From: Siphonodentalium dalli
Taxonomy: Eukaryota; Mollusca; Scaphopoda; Gadilida; Siphonodentaliidae
Assembly: GCA_032622095.1 (NCBI GenBank)
Contig: CP136069.1
Span: 205,958,750-206,022,749 of the forward strand
Reading direction: 5' to 3'
DNA: 64,000 bases
This document shows, piece after piece, positions 37,360 through 48,978 of the stretch (position 1 is its first letter; each line of letters begins with the position of its first letter). The notes beneath the pieces were generated by a model, which ran no database searches, was not told where the DNA came from, and was given only the letters and a program-made list of their open reading frames with translations. A program made the translations under genes and the position numbers.

Positions 37360-40300
37360 AATGAGTAACATGCAAAACATATATACAATATTTTATATAC
37401 GATATATACACGATAAAAATAATACCCCTCCCTACAAACGTGTTGTTTGTTCTTTTTTTTCCTTGTTCCTTATTTTGTTCTTTTAAAAATCGTGTAATTA
37501 CATAAGTTATATTCTTCCTTATGTTTTCAATGTCATTTTGCTTATCAGTTTCAATTATTGACCACGCAATGAGCTAATTCAGACAGATACACGATGAAAT
37601 CTAGACACCAGAATTATTTTCAAGGTATTGACCGAATATACCAAAGTAATGACCTACATGTACGGATACCAGTAGTCATTTGGAATGCACGATAGCACCC
37701 TCAATCTTATTTCCGTCATGGACCCAATGAAATACTGTACGCCATATTTATTTACATTAACCCTTTCATGGCGGGAGCCGCACTGGCGCAGCATTAAACA
37801 TCATTTGGCAGTGCATTATCTTCTACATGTATGTGCGGCCGAACCTATCCCGCTACACATGTATGTGCGAGGCTGGAATACTCGCATATACAAGACAATG
37901 CACTGGCACAGGATCTTGGTTTGGAGGGTCAAGGTAAATATTGGTAGGCCAGTGCATTCTCTTATATATGTGAAGCGCCCCATGAGATACTCGCATATAT
38001 CAGATAATGCATTGACACAGGGTTTTCACAAAATTTCAGAAAGAGTTAAATGTGATTTTGATATTTTGTTTTGTGGTGTATTCAAGTTTTATTTATTACG
38101 AAATTTATCATTTCTACCACAACTTGAATTTACATTTATCTCATGTAATCGCAGTTTCAAAGGGAATTGCAAACATGTATACAAATATATGTCATATATG
38201 TCAATATCACACATGAAGAAATTAAATAATATACATATGTGCATACTAAACCATTGTAATGAAAAGCTACATTATACACTGTATACAGTCCTTACATTTA
38301 TCTGGACTCTCTTCCACTTTCAACAATAATACCCTTAAAGGAGGCAACCCCAACAAAAGCCTGTGTGCGTGTTGGCTAATCCCATCTTCGATCAATACAC
38401 ATATATTATTTTATCCACCTCCTACATCTGTCTACTATACAGATAATACCCATCAGATAAACCACGTCTCTGTCCGTCTACTAGACAGATAAAGCATCCT
38501 CTACTAGACAGATAAACTTAATAATATGCGAAGAATAAAGGTTACAAGAACATGGACCAGTTAACATTTAAATTCACATGACTGCTATACTCATACATTT
38601 CAGTTTTAGATTTGAACGTTACGCAAACCATTTAGATTTTATTTGAACTTACACCATGCTATGATATTTTTCCGGCATAATTTAAAAATTATAAGGCGGA
38701 CTAAATCCTGGCGCAGTCGCATGAATACAAAACTGTTTCATAATTAATTAGTCTCTACTATACAGAGTCGCTAAGTAGGTCATCGCTTCTCTAAAAGGAG
38801 CCTGTGAATTTTGCGATGTTTTTTGACAAAACTTGAACTGCGATAAAATACAATTAAATTTGTTCGGTGGATAAACAGAATATCCGCATAGTGTAGCTGA
38901 ATAGAGAATTTATTTTTTCTCGTATGTGGGCATCTTTTTGCCTCGCATAGAGGCTAGCCAAATAGATGCCCCCATACTCGCAAAAATAAATTCTTTATTC
39001 AGCTACACGATGCTGATATTCTCTATATATTTCTTACTGTCAATTATGTTATTAGGCAGAAATTGTGTGCGAAATTTCGTTGAACACTATTTTGATAAAT
39101 AACAGGTTTTGGGCAATTGTATACTATATTTGTCTGTGGTTAGCATTATGTTTGGGCAAATACTAGATTCTGATAACTGAAGCGGAATTAAAAAAAATTT
39201 GTTGTTGTTGGAATCTGATGATATGCGGAAATGCCCATACTAAGCGGACTGGAATTTACTCCCCACTGATATTCCAGGTTCGGCCAAATAATTCTGACAT
39301 GTGTTCTGTTATGACAATCATCCATACACCAGATAAAAAACAGTTGGGTAAATCAACGTTTGTCCACATGATTACTAACTTATCTTAGTCATAATGACTA
39401 AAGCCGACAATTAGTCACAATGACTAGGTGATGTTAGTCATAACGACGAAGAAATGGCTAGTCAAAGCACTAATTATGCCATTATACTACAACTGTGTTA
39501 CTCAAAATGACTAGGATTGAGTCCTAATGACTAACTCTTCTGAGTCACTGGGATTGCGCGCATGTCATTTGGCGGAAATTGATTTGATTATACTCACCAT
39601 TTGATTATACTCACCTTTTGATTATACTCACCAATTGATTATACTCACCATTTGATTATACTCACCATTTGATTATACTCACCATTTGATTATACTCACC
39701 ATTTGATTATACTAACTATCTGAGTATACTCGCCATTTGATTTCGAAAACTGATATCTGTCATTATCTCTGAAATACTCTCACAACATAAATATTCATTG
39801 CCTATCATACGCGTCTTCAACTGGTTGGGATAACTTCTAAATTTACTACTTTTAACTAACCAGACTAGTGTGGTAGTGGGTGTTTGGTGTTTGGTGGGTA
39901 TTAGCTGTCCGGGATCTGAATATAAGAATATGAAGTCAGGCACGGTTTCCAAAAGTTTGAGAAGTGTATATTTTATCGAAAGAACAAATAACCAGCAAAG
40001 CAATAATACATCTTGAGCAACAATGACACAATACATATTTAGAAGAAATTAAATTAATGTTGTATTACATTTGTCATTCTAAATCAGAAAAAGGTAAAGG
40101 CTATAGAGCCCTAAATTCTTACATCTATCTTTATAATATGTAAGTATTTGGAAAGCAAAATACTGTGATAGCTTTCAGATATAACTTATTAAAGAGTTTC
40201 CTTTACTAAGCGGATTTATTATTTCTTAATCATTTTATATTATAACTAAATATAACCACTGTTTTCCATAACTACTGATATAAATTTAAACAAGACACAC

Positions 40301-42825
40301 ACTGTTATATTTCGGAGCACAAAGAGCGCATGCGTGTGGGCAATGGAAATATGACCGAGATAATCCTTAACAACTTAACTCAAGTTCGCCGCAAATTAAA
40401 CCAAAGTTTAATCGAGAATAAACATATGTACAATTTCGGAGTTTCTCCAGACCGTGGCTTATTTTTGTTCTGGTTTATGTTTGGAATAATATATTAATAT
40501 TAACACATAATGGATCATAATGTAGGACTACAACATGAGAGTATCAACAGCATATAATAAGGTTACAGTATATAATAAGGTTACAGTATATAATAGGGTT
40601 ACAGCATAAAATAAGGTTATATTTTTTTCTTAATACAAACAAGACTAAACTTAAAGAAATTATATGTACTCCATGGCATCAATTGATGTAATTGGTTATT
40701 AAGCAACACAGTTGTGCATAAGTAAGCCGATGTACATGACTATTATAATAAGTTATCAAAACACAAATAATAAACGTATTGATTTACTCAAATAGTTAAA
40801 TATATAATAGTGTTATTTAATTTTTTTACAACTTCAAAGAACATCTCACTTTTTCTTTCCTTTTAATATGATTTCTAATGGAACCGAATATTTGGATGGT
40901 GGTATTGCCGCAGAACTAAGCGCCCAAGCGCGCGATCAGCAGCGATATTACGGAGAACGTTGACGTAAACGTTACCGACTAGTTAGCACATTCAAAGCGG
41001 CCATTTAAAGTTAAAAATATATCAACACCACATTCTTACTGCAGTTTTAAATGTGATGCAACCGAACCCATCCCGCTAATAACGCGGTTAACCGTATTAG
41101 TAATGTACTATATACCGCGGTTATAGAGTAATTTCTGTTGAGCTAACAGTTAAGATTTTTTCTAAGTTATCAATGGGTTGAATGAATGAGTTAATCAATA
41201 AACATATAGCCATGCACGTTAACGTTTTCTAATATGAATATGCATGATGCACATGGATACCCTTATATACAGTACACATTAATACACATACATATATATT
41301 ATAGTAATATGTTGCATGGATGAGTAATTATATAATTCATGATGTGATCATGACGAGTCACTCATACCAGTCGTACCACTTTTCCCCGAATGTCATCCCA
41401 CAACACATTGTGTCTAAGATGTGGTTTAATTTAGCTTGGAATCCCGTGCTGATCTCAGATGTTTCCTATATAGAAACAGGGATGACAGGATGACATACCG
41501 GTTTAAGGGCATACAGATACACGATGAGATCTAGAAAACCAGAATTAATTTCAAGGTTTTGACTGAATAAGCCAAATTAAAACATGGCTATGACGTCACT
41601 CCTTTGTTCATCGAGTCCTACTTATAGGATAATGGGTGGTTATTGTCGAGCTCGTACATTATGTTACAAACAACGATCCATTATTTTAATAACGGACGCT
41701 CAGTATCCAATTTAATGAACGGTTATATTACTGTGGGCGATTTCATTTTATATGACTTCCATGTATGATACCATAATGTATGCACGGAACTGTCTATATA
41801 CAACTGTTTTCAAGTATAATATCGCTCATATCATATTGATTGCTAGAACATGACAGACATGGATAGACCTATATATATATAGAGCCTCGTCACTCGGGTT
41901 GGTGAGAGCTGTGTGTGGGGGGGGGGGGGGTATAATTTCAAATTCCAGGCATTTCGTTTCACGAATAGGCATTGAATTTAACTGTTAAAATTTCTCGAAT
42001 CTAATTACGTTCCCGGTAGCATGTTGTAGCGCCCAAAAAAACAAAACTAATATAGTAATTTATATGTAATCCTTCGATCTTCAGTATTACCCGCGATCTC
42101 AAACTACAAGATCGCCAAATCTCCGATTATGAAAACCGCTTGCACCAATCTGCCATTCAATGTATGATTCTCCGCAAAATTTGAAATATGCCGCATAAAT
42201 AGTTTCGAAATGTGAGGGCAAAACTCCCGATGATATTCGTAAATCTATTGCAAAATTAGCTCATTGTCGGTGCGTCGTGTTCATTCAACGGTCGGGGAGG
42301 CAATGGGGTACTGTCTGTCCATTAAGTTAGCAATGGGTCAAGGTGCCATCCGTGCAGCCAATGAGCGAGTGGATAAGACCGAACACATGGTACAACTAGG
42401 GTGTCTTGACCCAAATCGGGTTAATCCATTCTGATAAGAGGTGGCGCATCAAACAAATGGACTCGGCCATGTTTTAAGTAAGATAATAGCTGAAAACTGT
42501 ACATTATTTCAGCGAATGGAACGATATCGGCTTGCGGCCTCGATCGATCCATTCCCTGAAATAATGTACAGTTTTCAGCCATAATCCTATACGTAATCAC
42601 CTACATGTACGGATACCAGTAGTGACTTGGAATGCACAATAACACCCTAAGGCTTATTTCAGTCATGTACCAACTGAGATACTGTATGCCATTTTTATTT
42701 ACATTAACCCCTTCATGGTGGGAGCCGCGCTACCGCAGCATTAAATATCACATGGGAGTGCATTATCTTATATTATTTCATATAATGCATTGGCACATGG
42801 TTTTCGCAAAATTTCAGGAAGCTTC
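37360..42825. repeat. Unit 3 of the large tandem duplication (~5.5 kb)
   Basis: More diverged than units 1 and 2. It lacks a ~26-bp ACATGTACGGATAT duplicate near 37670 and the ~500-bp segment carrying hairpin 2 (join near 41220). It has extra 18-bp CATATAATAAGGTTACAG copies near 40550-40620. Small frames intact in units 1-2 are broken here: the frame matching 36754-36939(-) gains a stop, and the one matching 36557-36772(-) has an 11-bp deletion. Confidence 0.88.
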
Positions 42826-43500
42826 GTCATGAAAGGTTAAATTTGATTTTGTATTTATTTTATCATTTCTACCACAACTTGAATTTTCATTTAATATTGA
42901 AATATCAAACCGAAACCTCATCGCGTAGAGTGTCTCATGTAATATCAGTTTCAAAGAGCATTGCAAAAATATATATACAAATATATAGAGGATCTACAAC
43001 GAGTCTCCAGTTTGTAGCGGATTTACAAAACGAGTCCAGTAAAGTAGGTCTGGACCGAGCCTTTGGCGAATTTACTGGACGAGTTTTGTAATTTCCGCTT
43101 GACTGTGGTTAGAATATTTTTGGGCAATTACTCGATTCCGATAACTGAAGCAGAATTTAATTTTGTTTTTTTGTTATTGGAATCTGATGATATGGGGAAA
43201 TGCCCATTCTAAGGGGACTGAAATTGACTCCCCGCTGATACTCCAGTTTTGGTCATATGATTCTGACACGAGTTCTGTTATTACAATCATCCATGCTCTG
43301 AAGATAGGTAAGTCAACGTTTGTCATCAGGATTACTAACTTATCTCAGTCATAATGACTAAGGCAGACAATTAGTCATGATGACTAGGTGATGTTAGTAA
43401 TAACGACTAAGAAATGGCTAGTCAAAGCGACTAATTAGGTCATTATACTACAATTGTAGTCACTGGGAATGTGAGCATGTAATTTGGCGGCAATTGTGTG
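42826..43500. repeat. Decayed fragment of a fourth unit
   Basis: Pieces occur in unit order but with large gaps: the CCACAACTTGAATTT region, a truncated hairpin 2 (42984-43099), the TTGACTGTGGTTAGAAT region, then the TTAGTCA block. This marks the right-hand limit of the tandem array. Confidence 0.7.
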
Positions 43501-43729
43501 CAAATAATCTCAATACTCAACCAGATGATATATTATCAAGAATCAGTCACCGAATTGAAAGCAGGACAAATTTTCAATCCATTCTTTAAAACAGATTTCA
43601 ATACTGGTCTATGGAGAGGTATAACAATAGTTTGTGGTACAGGTATGATTAACTATTTCATTTTTTTCGAGAGATATGTGATGTCATGGAATAGGAACCT
43701 TTTATCCAAATAGTGTAGCGTTTAATGTG

Positions 43730-44625
43730 AGAGTGAATTCGCGATGCCAGCTGCTATAATTTACACCTTGGTTCAATCTACCCCAGTCTCATTTCATATG
43801 GACTTGCAACGTAATGTTTTGATACATATGACGTCATTATATCCTCCCGTCGCATTCGTTTAATGTGGGAGTGAATTTATGATACATATGAGGTCATTAT
43901 ATCCTCTCGTCGCATTTGTTTAATGTGGGAGTGAATTTATGATACATATGAGGTCATTATATCCTCCCGTCGCATTTGTTTAATGTGGGAGTGAATTTAT
44001 GATACATATGTCAGTATATCCTCTCGTCGAATATGACACATGATACATATGACTCATTATATCCCCTCGTCGCATTTGTTTAATGTGGGAATGAATTTAT
44101 GATACATATGAGGTCATTATATCCTCCCGTCGCATTTGTTTAATGTGGGAGTGAATTTATTATACATATGTCAGTATACCCTCTCGTCGCATATGACACA
44201 TGATACATATGACTCATTATATCCCCCCGTCGCATTCGTTTAATATGAGAGTGAATTTATGATACATATGTCAGTATATCCTCTCGTCGCATATGACACA
44301 TGATACATATGACTCATTATATCCCCCCGTCGCATTCGTTTAATGTGGGAGTGAATTTATGATACATATGAGGTCATTATATCCTCCCGTCGCATTTGTT
44401 TAATGTGGGAGTGAATTTATGATATATATGTCAGTATATCCTCCCGTCGCATATGACACATGATAGATATGACTCATTATATCCTCCCGTCGCATTTGTT
44501 TAATGTGGGAGTGAATTTATGATACATATGTCGTCATTATATCCTCCCGTCTCATTCGTTTAATGTGGGAATGAATTTATGATACATATGACGTCATCAT
44601 ATCCTCCCGTCGCATTCGTTTAATA
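43730..44625 (+). repeat. 60-bp minisatellite (~14 units)
   Basis: Unit holds TTTAATGTGGGAGTGAATTT, ATGATACATATGAGGTCATT and ATATCCTCCCGTCGCATT. A shortened variant (CATATGTCAGTATATCC, GACACATGATACATATG) is interspersed about every two or three units, giving a two-level pattern. It sits 215 bp past the stop of the Mab-21-like gene (downstream, as that gene is on the minus strand). Confidence 0.9.
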
Positions 44626-44839
44626 ATATATCCAATAGAAATGTGGTGCAATGGGATTTGAATATTTAGCAATGAATATTAAGCATAATTGAAGGCAGTG
44701 TGGCAAATAGAGCTATTATGTGTGTAACTTTGTCACTATAAATAACACCAGAGTTAGTCGTAGTTACTCGCTGAAAGGTATGGGTTAGTCAAGGTGACCC
44801 CAAATTCTTGTGACTAACACTTAGTTAGTCATATTGACC

Positions 44840-46018
44840 CTATTTTTTTCTCAGCCCTTTCTTTTTAAACTGAGTTATAGCTAACTGGTAACATTCACTT
44901 TTCCATTGAACCAACCTTTTGACGCCAAGACTGAGTCGACTAACACGCCTGACGCAGACAAGTCGCGGACCAGCCTGTCCTATCGAATCCCAATCGAAAT
45001 TCCGAGGATCAGGATCGTCCGCCCATCCAGGATTCATCTTCTTGATTTCGTCATCGATCATTACAGTCCCTGATGTTATCGCCTCAATCCGCATCCGCAC
45101 TTCGTCAAGCTTTGATTCGTCGATTCCCATAAGAAGATTTGCGTCGGAAACGAAGAAATGCGGCAGATATCCTATTTTTAGCTTTGCATCAAGAGATCTG
45201 AGAATCAGAATAACCAGATCATCGGCGGAGTTTGTTTTCCAGATTTCCGGATCTGCCTTCTCAAAATACCAGAAAGTATTAGTTCTCACGTGATATGAAG
45301 TTAACGTATCGCCGATTGGGTCGAGAAATTTCTTCAGATGCCTTAATCTCAAGTATACCAAGCGTTGCCATAGATACATCGCTCTTGACATCGCAACTTC
45401 TGCCGCAGAGAACGAGAGGCAAAATTCGTGTTCGCTCTTTCTGTTATTGGGACTCGGCCGGGTGACAATATGGAACTCTCCGGAAACAATAGATGCAATG
45501 ATGTCATTAGACGGCCATTTGCGCGCGCGGTCACGGAAGTCACGAGCGGGTCTAGGTAAACCACTTAATTTTAGTTGTGGCACTATATCCATATCTGATT
45601 TATCTAAGAAAGTAAACGTATTAGGTTCTAAACACATACCTACTTTAGTCGTGATGTTACCATCCATGGCTTTTAGTATATCTATTATCGGAACCCAGTT
45701 AACAAATGCGATTAGTAAGGTCTTCAAAAGAACCGCACTAACATTACCTCCCTTGCCGTGTTCGTCCACAATTGGTATCGTGAAGTAACATGGATTGCCT
45801 TCCCGGTATACCAGGTTCGACTCCCTAATGGTCACATGCATTGGTATAAACATCATATCCACGTCACTCACATTCGATATCTGAAAACCACAGGCGACGC
45901 TGCCGACAACTCGCTGATCGATGGGTGGGTTCACGTAGTTATTGATGAAACTAATGACTTTAAATACGACTGAACTGCCTTGGTCCGATATAATTGCCTC
46001 TGCGTGCGCCTGCCTCAT
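44840..46018 (-). CDS. Mab-21 domain nucleotidyltransferase, cGAS-like receptor candidate
   Basis: An uninterrupted 392-codon frame with the Mab-21/cGAS fold signature. The nucleotidyltransferase core shows Gly39-Ser40 followed by SDVDMMF, giving metal-binding Asp52 and Asp54, and a third acid, Asp144, in SDMDIVP. A WPS motif (168-170), a LSFSAAE helix (201-207) and SYHVRTNTFWYFEK (241-254) are typical of the Mab-21 C-terminal lobe. Members of this fold in animals include cGAS and cGLRs, which make cyclic dinucleotides on sensing nucleic acid and signal through STING; other Mab-21 proteins have no known enzymatic role. All three acids are present, so catalysis is possible. No cGAS-type Zn insert is evident. 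TTTTGTTCTAG just before ATAACGG (about 46035) looks like a 3' splice site, so an upstream exon is likely and the Met at 46018 may be internal. Length fits the family. Confidence 0.85.
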   Translation of the reverse strand: MRQAHAEAIISDQGSSVVFKVISFINNYVNPPIDQRVVGSVACGFQISNVSDVDMMFIPMHVTIRESNLVYREGNPCYFTIPIVDEHGKGGNVSAVLLKTLLIAFVNWVPIIDILKAMDGNITTKVGMCLEPNTFTFLDKSDMDIVPQLKLSGLPRPARDFRDRARKWPSNDIIASIVSGEFHIVTRPSPNNRKSEHEFCLSFSAAEVAMSRAMYLWQRLVYLRLRHLKKFLDPIGDTLTSYHVRTNTFWYFEKADPEIWKTNSADDLVILILRSLDAKLKIGYLPHFFVSDANLLMGIDESKLDEVRMRIEAITSGTVMIDDEIKKMNPGWADDPDPRNFDWDSIGQAGPRLVCVRRVSRLSLGVKRLVQWKSECYQLAITQFKKKGLRKK

Positions 46019-47016
46019 TCCTGCGTGTCCGTTATCTAGAACAAAACACGGATAGTGTTAACCCTGATTGAGTACCCAATATACATGTAAACAATGCCTG
46101 ATCGATATCTAAAGAATTTGTATATTGTATGAAATTCAATAGATTATGTGTCTCATTCACCCAGATTCCGACATGTTCTGTGTATGCACGCTTCAGTTTA
46201 TACGTAACAACTCGGTATAATTTTGTTTGGAATGCCGTTTGCACAGCATACATTACATGTATTGAGAGCCGATTCTTATAAAGCCCCATTTACATGAGGC
46301 CATTTGTACATGGTATAATTAGATAACTTTGTTAAAGGAACAATTAACCTCAAGAGATTGTAATATTGAACGACCCATTGAGAAAACCCATTATGTGTAA
46401 AAAAAATAAAAAATAATGAAACATTTATATGTTAAACGATGTCAATAAGGGCACATTTGTATTCACATGTATTAATAATTGCGCCTCATCACAATTCACT
46501 TGCGATTCAGCGCAACACAAATAATTTCGCTTCTGCGCAATTATTTTCCATATATGGATAAACACACATTTAATTAATGAAACAATCAATTCAACTGGTC
46601 ATGTGACTGGCAAATAATTCTTTGATTGGTCGTCTGTACTAAAATGGCGGTCTCAAGCCCAAATATAAATTAGTTAGCATTTTCGAAGCCGCCATGTTGG
46701 TGACGTATTTGTCCACCAGGCTTCACCGGCGTTTCATTTTCGGTGCGCAATAAGGCGTTTCTGTTGAATCTTATCGTCCCTGTGAGAACAAACGTCTCTA
46801 TTGACAAAATTAATGATTAACGGTTCCACAGTTTGTTGCACAATGTCAACGTAGATCTTAGTCATTTACATTTATCCACGGAATACATTCGTTTCAAATA
46901 TACTTTGAGTCCAATTGCCCTGAGCGTGGCACTATATATATATATCTTTGTCGCGACAACTCCAAACATTCTTACCGTTGGGCGAAGTATTGCCCTTATA
47001 TTGAAAAATCACTGAA
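46019..47016. other. 1 kb upstream of the Mab-21-like exon, no gene seen
   Basis: Probable intron or 5' region of the minus-strand gene. It includes AAAATGGCGG and GCCGCCATGTTGG text near 46640-46700, typical of the inverted-arm repeats in this window. An upstream exon could not be identified. Confidence 0.4.
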
Positions 47017-47282
47017 AATCACTCATATTCACATCATTAGGTGTTAACTATTGTCATGACAACTCCTCCCATGCTTACAGTTGAGTTGGAACTACTGATG
47101 TGAAGTAGTTATGTTACATCTCATACAATAAATGGTTTCCCAAATCTAAGATGGCGGCCAATATGGCAATTCGTTTTATTTTGGCAATTGATACTCACAG
47201 CCAAGATGGGGGCCTAACTGGTAGACAGAAATTGAAAAAATTATCGCTATTTTCGCATACTAATATCAACTTTTTGTCATAA

Positions 47283-47771
47283 TCTCATATATATTTTGAA
47301 GACCTCTGTCTGTCTGTATGTTTGTCTGTCATTAATACAAATCTACGATTCTCGACAGACCGGGACGAAACTTGGTACGTGTGTGTAGTTTGACCAGGCG
47401 GTGGACGTTGTCGTATTGGCGAGCCCGTGCGGCGCACACTTCGCGCATGCGCAGACGAGATCTCGGAAACGGGTGGAGCTATCGACTTGAAATTTGCTAT
47501 GTGAATGTATCTTGCTCCGGATACGAATTTTATCGGGTCGCCGAGCCCGTGCGACGCCAGATTCGCGCATGCGCAGACGAGATCTCGGAAACGGGTGGAG
47601 CTATCGACTTGAAATTTGGTATGTGAATGTATCTTGCCCCGGATTTGTATCGGGTCAGCCCGTGCGACGCAAGCTTCGCGCATGCGCAGACCATATCTCG
47701 GAAACGGGTGGAGCTATCGACTTGAAATTTGGTTTTTGAATAGCCCGGACAACGTCGGGCTCATCGGCTAG
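47283..47771 (+). mobile_element. Helitron-like family 1, copy 4 (tandem A)
   Basis: TCTCATATATATTTTGAAG start, three ~122-bp subunits, then AGCCCGGACAACGTCGGGCT and CTAG. Its left flank is AA and the flank after the third copy is TATTG, giving an A|T insertion with no duplication. Confidence 0.82.
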
Positions 47772-48281
47772 TCTCATATATATTTTGAAGACCTCTGTCT
47801 GTCTGTCTGTATGTTTGTCTGTATGTTTGTCATTAATACAAATCTACGATTCTCGTCCGATCGGGACGAAACTTGGTGCGTGTGTGTAGTTTGACCAGGC
47901 GGTGGACGTTGTCGTATTGGCGAGCCCGTGCGGCGCCCGCTTCGCGCATGCGCAGACGAGATCTCGGAAACGGGTGGAGCTATCGACTTGAAATTTGCTA
48001 TGTGAATGTATCTTGCCCCGGATACGAATCTTATCGGGTAGCCGAGCCCGTGCGACGCCAGCTTTGCGCATGCGCAGACGAGATCTCGGAAACGGGTGGA
48101 GCTATCGACTTGAAATTTGGTATGTGAATGTATCTTGTCCCGGATACGAATTTTATCGGGTCGCCGAGCACGTGCGACGCCAGCTTCGCGCATGCGCAGA
48201 CCAGATCTCGAAAACGGATGGAGCCATCGACTTGAAATTTGGTTTTTGAATAGCCCGGACAACGTCGGGCTCATCGGCTAG
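47772..48281 (+). mobile_element. Helitron-like family 1, copy 5 (tandem B)
   Basis: Begins at the base after the CTAG of tandem A, with the same TC start and terminal hairpin. Three subunits, each with GCGCATGCGC. Joined head to tail to tandem C without any intervening base. Confidence 0.82.
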
Positions 48282-48978
48282 TCTCATATATATTTTGAAG
48301 ACCTCTGTCTGTATGTTTGTATGTTTGTCTGTATGTTTGTCATTTATACAAATCTACGATTCTCGACCGATCGAGACGAAACTTGGTACGTGTGTGTAGT
48401 TTGACCAGGCGGTGGACGTTGTCGTATTGGCGAGTCCGTACGGCGCCCGTGCAGCGCATGCGCAGACGAGATCTTGGAAACGGGTGGAGCTATCGACTTG
48501 AAATTTGCTATGTGAATGTATCTTGCCCCGGATACGAATTATATCGGGTCGCCGAGCCCGTGCGGCGCCAGCTTCGCGCATGCGCAGACGAGATCTCGGA
48601 AACGGGTGGAGCTATCGACTTGAAATATGCTATGTGAATGTATCTTGCCCCGGATACGAATTATATCGGGTCGCCGAGCCCGTGCGACGCCAGCTTCGCG
48701 CATGCGCAGACGAGATATCGGAAACGGGTGGAGCTATCGACTTGAAATTTGGTATGTGAATGTATCTTGCTCCGGATACGAATTTTATCGGGTCGCCGAG
48801 ACCGTGCGACGCCAGCTTCGCGCATGCGCAGACCAGATCTCGGAAACGGGTGGAGCTATCGACTTGAAATTTGGTTTTTGAATAGCCCGGACAACGTCGG
48901 GCTCATGGAAACAGGTGGAGCTATCGACTTGAAATTTGGTTTTTGAATAGCCCGGACAACGTCGGGCTCATCGGCTAG
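48282..48978 (+). mobile_element. Helitron-like family 1, copy 6 (tandem C)
   Basis: Longest copy, with four ~122-bp subunits and a partly duplicated 3' end: AGCCCGGACAACGTCGGGCT occurs at ~48884 and again before the final CTAG at 48975-48978. The next base is T, as expected for Helitron insertion. Confidence 0.82.

Noticed and set aside
44919-45973. Plus-strand frames across the Mab-21-like gene
   Set aside because: Antisense shadows; the minus-strand frame carries all family motifs.
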